Shown here in pieces: positions 60,067 to 64,000 of a DNA stretch of 64,000 bases. Position numbers and translations under genes: made by a program. The notes under the pieces were generated by a model. That model did not search any database, was not told the origin of the DNA, and worked only from the letters and a program-made list of their open reading frames with translations. Location: the NCBI RefSeq assembly GCF_001602095.1, contig NZ_CP014991.1, positions 682,001 to 746,000 of the forward strand, written 5' to 3'. Source of the stretch: Helicobacter himalayensis (GTDB lineage: Bacteria > Campylobacterota > Campylobacteria > Campylobacterales > Helicobacteraceae). Within the stretch, counting starts at the first letter, position 1. Each line of letters opens with the position of its first letter.

Positions 60067-61893
60067 TTACCAGCTAAACTGCCCACCGACTTTGAATGCC
60101 ATATAATTTGAGACATTAAAGCCATAAAGTGTAACATTTTCACCAAGTCCATATTGAAACGCAATGTCTAGGAATCCAAACGCATTCACACCGCCTGTAA
60201 GGATTGCGCCCTCGCCAGCCTTGCTTTTCATATCTTTCATTGCGCCAAGTCGGAAATCTACATATTTAAAATCCGCGATAATCCCCCCACCTAGCATTTG
60301 ACTTTGTTTATTTACAACACTTAATGTGTTGTTTGGCAAAACATCATAATCTGCCGCGATTGTAAGGAAGTCCAAAAGTTCATAGCTTACACCTGTGCGG
60401 ATTTGACGATTAAGGATAATGTCAGAGCCTGTATTCATCTTAATGTGTGGGGCGTTAAGATTCTTTATCACAAGCCCAAGATTAAGCTTTTTAGCAAAAA
60501 ATGGGGTGTAGAGAGCTCCTAAATCTAGCGCGAAAGTTTGCTGAGAAATCATATCACCAGTTTTAGGCGTGTTAATTTTAGGCTTATCAAAGTTAAGAGT
60601 TTGGTCAAGGCGATAACCAAAAGCTTGCATAAACTTCACTGCACCGCCTATATGTATATCTCCGATACGACTGAACAATGTGTGTCCATAGCCTACCGGT
60701 ACTTCAATGAGTGCGAGCGAAGTAGCATTAATTTGGTGCTTTGCGTTAGGACTTAAGATTGAAGAGTTCTCAAATTGTTGTTTTGCGGTATTGTTGTTTG
60801 CGTCCATCAAAATACTTAAATCAACACCACCTCCCGTAATGGTGGCTTCAATGTATTTCCCTCCAGCTTCGACAATAAGTTTGCTATGTGTAGGGTCGAT
60901 ATTTGCTGATGCGCCTACAAAGACTTGGGGTAAAATCGCTATGGCTACCGCACCGCGCCCAGAATCTATCTCTTGCACGCTTAGCTCACCTATTCCATCA
61001 GATTCAATCTTTTTTGTGCGTGCTTTGCCACCTATTTGGAGGACTATGCCATTTTGTGAGTTTAGGATAAGCTCATTGCTTTGCAAAGTGTTGTTTAAAA
61101 CATTAAAGGAATCAACAAGTCTATCAACATCAGAATCTGCGCCACGAGGTAAGGTGATTTTCCCAACTCGAGAAAGTATATCTTCCATCTTTGGCGATTT
61201 TCCATCTAACGCACCAGAGACTAAGCCCGCGATATCTTTTGGGTCAATACTTTTGATCATCTCTGTTAAAAGTGGCGGTGCACCATTCTTGTCGGCAGCA
61301 TCTATGAGTTTATCTTTAAGATTCTTTCCTATCATACCGGTATTTTGTTTTGCTTCTTTTTCTAATTCTTTGGCTACTTCCTCTACACTTGATTTAGAAC
61401 TACAAGAGGTGCAACCTAAATCTTTTGCAAATTTTTCTATCGTTTGCTTATCTAATGTTCCATTATGTCCTATGCCTAACATATCTCCTAGCACATTTCC
61501 TAAAATCCCATCAACGCTAACTGATGTTCCAGTGCTTGGTTTGTAGGAAATCGCACCATTTGCAATAGCACCCTTTGCACTTGTTTTCCCCAAAAGCTTT
61601 TCATCAAGTGTGCTTGCAATCCTTGAGAGTTCCTTGTAGTCAATTGTAAGTGCCTCTAAAAGATTCTGCTCTCTAAACTGCGCGCCAAAACTATAACCCA
61701 CTTTTGAGCGTCTATCAGCCGCCAAAAGCGCAGGGTTGTAATACACGCCCCACGCTGATTGCTTAAGTGCCACACCCGCACCTCCGATGCTCGTAGATAC
61801 CTGCCCCATAGAGCCAAACTCAAGCGCATTAATCGAACTCAAGCCAGCACATAGCATAAGAATTAAGGCGTTTTTTGTGGTATTTTTTTTCAT
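60067..61893 (-). CDS. TraF-like (TraF_2/FadL-type) outer-membrane beta-barrel protein
   Basis: 608 residues. Signal peptide ending INALE, then the family opening FGSMGQVSTSIGGAGVALKQ and AWGVYYNPALLA shared by FadL-type barrels and the TraF_2 family often named 'conjugal transfer protein TraF'. A central helical, Lys/Ser-rich segment (about 100-260) interrupts the barrel, and strands continue to a C-terminal Trp in GGQFSW. There are no conjugation genes in the window, so the TraF name says little about function; a hydrophobic-compound channel is an alternative. A large hairpin lies ahead of it. Confidence 0.78.
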   Translation of the reverse strand: MKKNTTKNALILMLCAGLSSINALEFGSMGQVSTSIGGAGVALKQSAWGVYYNPALLAADRRSKVGYSFGAQFREQNLLEALTIDYKELSRIASTLDEKLLGKTSAKGAIANGAISYKPSTGTSVSVDGILGNVLGDMLGIGHNGTLDKQTIEKFAKDLGCTSCSSKSSVEEVAKELEKEAKQNTGMIGKNLKDKLIDAADKNGAPPLLTEMIKSIDPKDIAGLVSGALDGKSPKMEDILSRVGKITLPRGADSDVDRLVDSFNVLNNTLQSNELILNSQNGIVLQIGGKARTKKIESDGIGELSVQEIDSGRGAVAIAILPQVFVGASANIDPTHSKLIVEAGGKYIEATITGGGVDLSILMDANNNTAKQQFENSSILSPNAKHQINATSLALIEVPVGYGHTLFSRIGDIHIGGAVKFMQAFGYRLDQTLNFDKPKINTPKTGDMISQQTFALDLGALYTPFFAKKLNLGLVIKNLNAPHIKMNTGSDIILNRQIRTGVSYELLDFLTIAADYDVLPNNTLSVVNKQSQMLGGGIIADFKYVDFRLGAMKDMKSKAGEGAILTGGVNAFGFLDIAFQYGLGENVTLYGFNVSNYMAFKVGGQFSW

Positions 61894-61936
61894 TTAAACA
61901 AACCCCTTTTCCTTTAGGTTTCAAGTTTTGTAAGCT

Positions 61937-61969
61937 TGGGATTTTACCTAAAAATTTTAGAAAATCCCA
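61937..61969. repeat. Long inverted repeat upstream of the TraF-like gene
   Basis: TGGGATTTT (61937-61945) and AAAATCCCA (61961-61969) are perfect inverted repeats, and inside them CTAAAAATTTTAG is itself a dyad. The structure lies about 45-75 bases ahead of the minus-strand gene's ATG and could be an operator or part of its leader. The 200-base gap 61894-62093 also holds the tRNA promoter and no gene. Confidence 0.5.
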
Positions 61970-62061
61970 TATAAGTGTAGATTCTGAAAAATTTAATTAG
62001 ATTTTTAGTCGCTTCGTCCAAACTTTGAAAAACTTTTAAACAAACTTAAAATATTTTTAGC

Positions 62062-62067
62062 TACAAT
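62062..62067 (+). promoter_or_regulatory. Probable -10 box of tRNA-Val
   Basis: TACAAT 26 bases before the first base of the tRNA; preceded by an AT-rich run. Confidence 0.5.
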
Positions 62068-62093
62068 GCGCGCCTGATTTTTGCAAAATAAAA

Positions 62094-62169
62094 GATCGCG
62101 TAGCTCAGTTGGTAGAGCACTACCTTGACATGGTAGTGGTCGCTGGTTCAAGTCCAGTCGTGATCACCA
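62094..62169 (+). tRNA. tRNA-Val (anticodon GAC)
   Basis: Full cloverleaf of 76 bases with encoded CCA. The acceptor GATCGCG pairs with CGTGATC (one G-T pair), the D arm is GCTCAGTTGGTAGAGC, the anticodon stem CTACC/GGTAG encloses TTGACAT with anticodon GAC, and the T arm is GCTGGTTCAAGTCCAGT, with the conserved TTCAA. Single-copy here, in a gap between divergent-facing protein genes. Confidence 0.97.
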
Positions 62170-62251
62170 TTCTTTCAAAGCTTCAAAATTTCCACTCCGT
62201 ATTAATTTTTGAGCAAGAATTTTGACTTAAGCCCTAAAAAACTGGTTTGCT

Positions 62252-63358
62252 TCAAAGCACCCTATACCTGCTTTTTTGTCCGCCAAAAAGGACATTTATC
62301 GAGTCATCTTCGCAGGACACGTTTTTTGGGATTTCATATCCGCTAGATTCTAAACGCACGATTTTTGCGCTCATTGCCTCTTTTTGTAAAATGTTTTGTA
62401 AAAACGCACTTAAATCATAGTTTCTCACAGCATTATCACTCACAAAGGCTTGTAGGTTTTCTAATCTTTTGTGATAGGCAAACACACTTGCTAACACAGG
62501 CAAAATACAAGGTGCGGAAAATATCCCGCTTGGCGCATTTGGCGCGTATTTTTTACTTTGCAAATGCGGGGCAGAATCTGAGCCAAAACTCACTTTTTTA
62601 TGCGCGTTTAATGCAAGATGTAAGAGTGCGTCGCTATCTTGCGGACGTTTTAACATTGGTTTGCAAACCAAATCTGCATACAAGCCCCCACCAAGCACAT
62701 CATCTAAGCTTAGTAAAATATGGTGCAAACTTAGCGTTGCATAGAGATTCTCATATTTTTCAAGTGTGGGGATTGAGCGCGAGTCGCTCATATGCTCGAT
62801 AATGATTTTTAAGCGCGGAAAAGTGCGTGCTAAAGTTGCAAATACTTCTAAAAATTCAAATTCCCGCTCAAGACAGAATCCCGCGCTTTCACCGTGAATT
62901 GACAATATGAAACCAAGCTCTTGCGCGTTTTGCAAAATTTCTAAAATATGAGAATCCAAAACCTCGCTCACGCCATTTTGGCTATTTGTAGTCGCACCTT
63001 TTGGGTAAAGTTTGAGAATCTTAATGCCTTGTGCCTTTGCTTCTTGCAATTCCTTTTTGGTGAGCGTGTTTGTGAGATAGAGTGTCATTAATGGTTCGTA
63101 GGCTGTGAGATTATTTTTTTTGGCTAAAGTGAGAATCTGCTCTTTATACGCTAGGGCTTGTTTAGTGGTGGTGATTGGCGTGCTTAGATTTGGCATTACC
63201 ACGTTTGAAAGAAAATCGCGCGCGCTAAAAGGTAAGATAGATTCTAGCATCGTCCCTTCGCGTAAATGCAGGTGCATATCAAGCGGATTGCTCAAGCTAA
63301 GCGTGCGAAACTCATCAGAAATCACAAAATCCCCAAAATACTTTGCTATACTTTTCAT
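62252..63358 (-). CDS. pyrC: Dihydroorotase
   Basis: Zinc amidohydrolase closing carbamoyl aspartate to dihydroorotate in pyrimidine synthesis. 368 residues. Metal ligands in DMHLHLREG at the N-terminus, the lysine region (KILKLYPKGATTNSQNG) whose Lys is carboxylated, the His residues of LSIHGESAG, IIEHMSDSRS, and the Asp in FGSDSAPHLQSKKYAP. The ATG at 63358 is chosen because AGGAGG lies five bases upstream. It follows the phosphomannomutase gene by 30 bases on the same strand. Confidence 0.95.
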   Translation of the reverse strand: MKSIAKYFGDFVISDEFRTLSLSNPLDMHLHLREGTMLESILPFSARDFLSNVVMPNLSTPITTTKQALAYKEQILTLAKKNNLTAYEPLMTLYLTNTLTKKELQEAKAQGIKILKLYPKGATTNSQNGVSEVLDSHILEILQNAQELGFILSIHGESAGFCLEREFEFLEVFATLARTFPRLKIIIEHMSDSRSIPTLEKYENLYATLSLHHILLSLDDVLGGGLYADLVCKPMLKRPQDSDALLHLALNAHKKVSFGSDSAPHLQSKKYAPNAPSGIFSAPCILPVLASVFAYHKRLENLQAFVSDNAVRNYDLSAFLQNILQKEAMSAKIVRLESSGYEIPKNVSCEDDSINVLFGGQKSRYRVL

Positions 63359-63388
63359 CACGCCCTCCTTAAAGCTTTCTTTAAATAC

Positions 63389-64000
63389 TTACTTGCAGGA
63401 TTGCAATAAATCCAAAAGCTTTTGCTTGTATTCCATTGCACAATTTTCAGAATCCGCCTCAAAGCGCGTCACAAGCACGGGTGTAGTATTGCTCGCGCGC
63501 ACAAGTCCCCAGCCATTTTCAAACACCACACGCAAGCCGTCAATACTAATGATTTCTTTAATATGTGGAAAATCTTTTGGTGGATTCTGTAATTTTGTCT
63601 TAAGAGATTCTATGAGTGCGAATTTTTGCTCTTCAGTGGTGTTGATTTTTTCCTCCGGTGTGGAATAGGCTTTTGGCAGTGCGAGAATCTCTTGCTCTAT
63701 TTGTGTTGGCGTGCGCTTTAAAAATAGCTCTAGCGCCCTAAATGTTGAATAAATCGCATCATCATAGCCAAAATAGCGCTCTTTAAAAAAAATATGTCCG
63801 CTCATTTCAGCTGCTAGGTGCGCGCCAAGCTCTTTTAGCTTGACTTTCAAATTAGAATGCCCGGTTTTATACATATGGGCCTTGCCGATTTTGTTGATTT
63901 CATCATACATAATCTGCGAGCATTTCACCTCGCCAATGACTTGTGGGGTAATCCCGCGTGAGTGCATTTCGCGCGCAAAAAGAATGGCTAGCTCATCGCC
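63389..64000 (-). CDS. Phosphomannomutase/phosphoglucomutase, C-terminal part (runs off the window)
   Basis: The frame is open from the stop at 63389 to the window edge (203 codons), so the start lies outside. Family signs: GDELAILFAREMHSRG (sugar-binding loop region), KTGHSNLKVKLKELGAHLAA, then EMSGHIFFKERYFGYDDAIY (the sugar specificity GEMSGH motif) and the phosphate-binding C-terminal domain with RASNTTPVLVTRFEAD. It interconverts hexose 1- and 6-phosphates for LPS and glycan precursors (AlgC/ManB type). Immediately upstream of pyrC on the same strand. Confidence 0.93.
   Translation of the reverse strand, partial: GDELAILFAREMHSRGITPQVIGEVKCSQIMYDEINKIGKAHMYKTGHSNLKVKLKELGAHLAAEMSGHIFFKERYFGYDDAIYSTFRALELFLKRTPTQIEQEILALPKAYSTPEEKINTTEEQKFALIESLKTKLQNPPKDFPHIKEIISIDGLRVVFENGWGLVRASNTTPVLVTRFEADSENCAMEYKQKLLDLLQSCK

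Noticed and set aside
60707-61546. 279-residue open frame on the plus strand
   Set aside because: Antisense shadow of the TraF-like gene; Ser/Pro-rich composition typical of reversed coding sequence.
1-64000. CRISPR arrays, insertion sequences, prophage, rRNA operons
   Set aside because: No regularly spaced repeats, transposase- or phage-like frames, or rRNA sequence were seen.

Overview
The window looks like a chromosomal segment from an enterohepatic Helicobacter (Campylobacterota). The reasons are gene content and order: greA-dut-(two envelope genes)-coaX; the fabG/acpP/fabF/accA group; an HP0242-like gene followed by ispB-hemA-proS-hemC; and rpmH-rnpA-yidD-yidC-jag-mnmE. All of these match Helicobacter arrangements as I remember them. 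Histidine genes (hisG, hisD), which H. pylori lacks, point away from the gastric species. The base composition is AT-rich (roughly 40% GC by eye), with many GCGC runs and a strikingly frequent heptamer AGA(A/T)TCT. Almost everything is ordinary core genome. I see no rRNA, insertion sequence, prophage or CRISPR array, and only one tRNA (Val).

Layout. 1-5.5 kb: end of a probable threonine ammonia-lyase, an MFS exporter, then greA, dut, a YfgM-like membrane protein, a BamB-like lipoprotein, coaX and hisG, tightly packed. 5.5-7.6 kb: a small secreted protein and a short autotransporter. 7.6-11 kb: fatty-acid synthesis (fabG, acpP, fabF, accA). 11-13.7 kb: an accessory surface-glycan patch with a family-2 glycosyltransferase, broken at a G9 tract (phase OFF here), and a methyltransferase with an in-frame G10 tract (phase ON). 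13.7-20.4 kb: addB, tkt, waaF, a flavin reductase and feoA. 20.5-30.5 kb: hisD, two small Helicobacter-type genes, ispB, hemA, proS, hemC, gyrA. 30.7-36.3 kb, minus strand: nadA, psd, a queuosine-precursor transporter and three envelope lipoproteins (LPP20-like, LpoB-like, COG3014-like). 36.4-47.2 kb: ribB with a degenerate RibA half, outer-membrane proteins, yggS, a serine hydrolase, purU, ridA, a DUF308 membrane protein, yraN, a lipoprotein and copA. 47.3-52.2 kb: waaA, then exbB, exbD and a pair resembling the ZorA/ZorB motor. 52.2-58.3 kb: rpmH to mnmE, then an ACC-deaminase-like enzyme. 58.3-64 kb: an SF1 helicase, a TraF-like outer-membrane barrel, tRNA-Val, pyrC and the end of a phosphomannomutase gene.

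Most unusual: (1) an exbB-exbD-zorA-like-zorB-like cluster without any ZorC/D/E effector, a candidate uncharacterised ion-driven envelope machine; (2) a dispersed palindromic repeat of about 60-90 bp found four times on the same strand, twice inside genes and there read in the same frame, reminiscent of Rickettsia palindromic elements; (3) the two phase-variable genes side by side; (4) the AGAWTCT heptamer used in all three coding frames; (5) a hairpin that would hide the copA ribosome binding site.

Start sites were chosen from ribosome binding sites and family alignment from memory. No database searches were possible, so family names rest on motif recognition.
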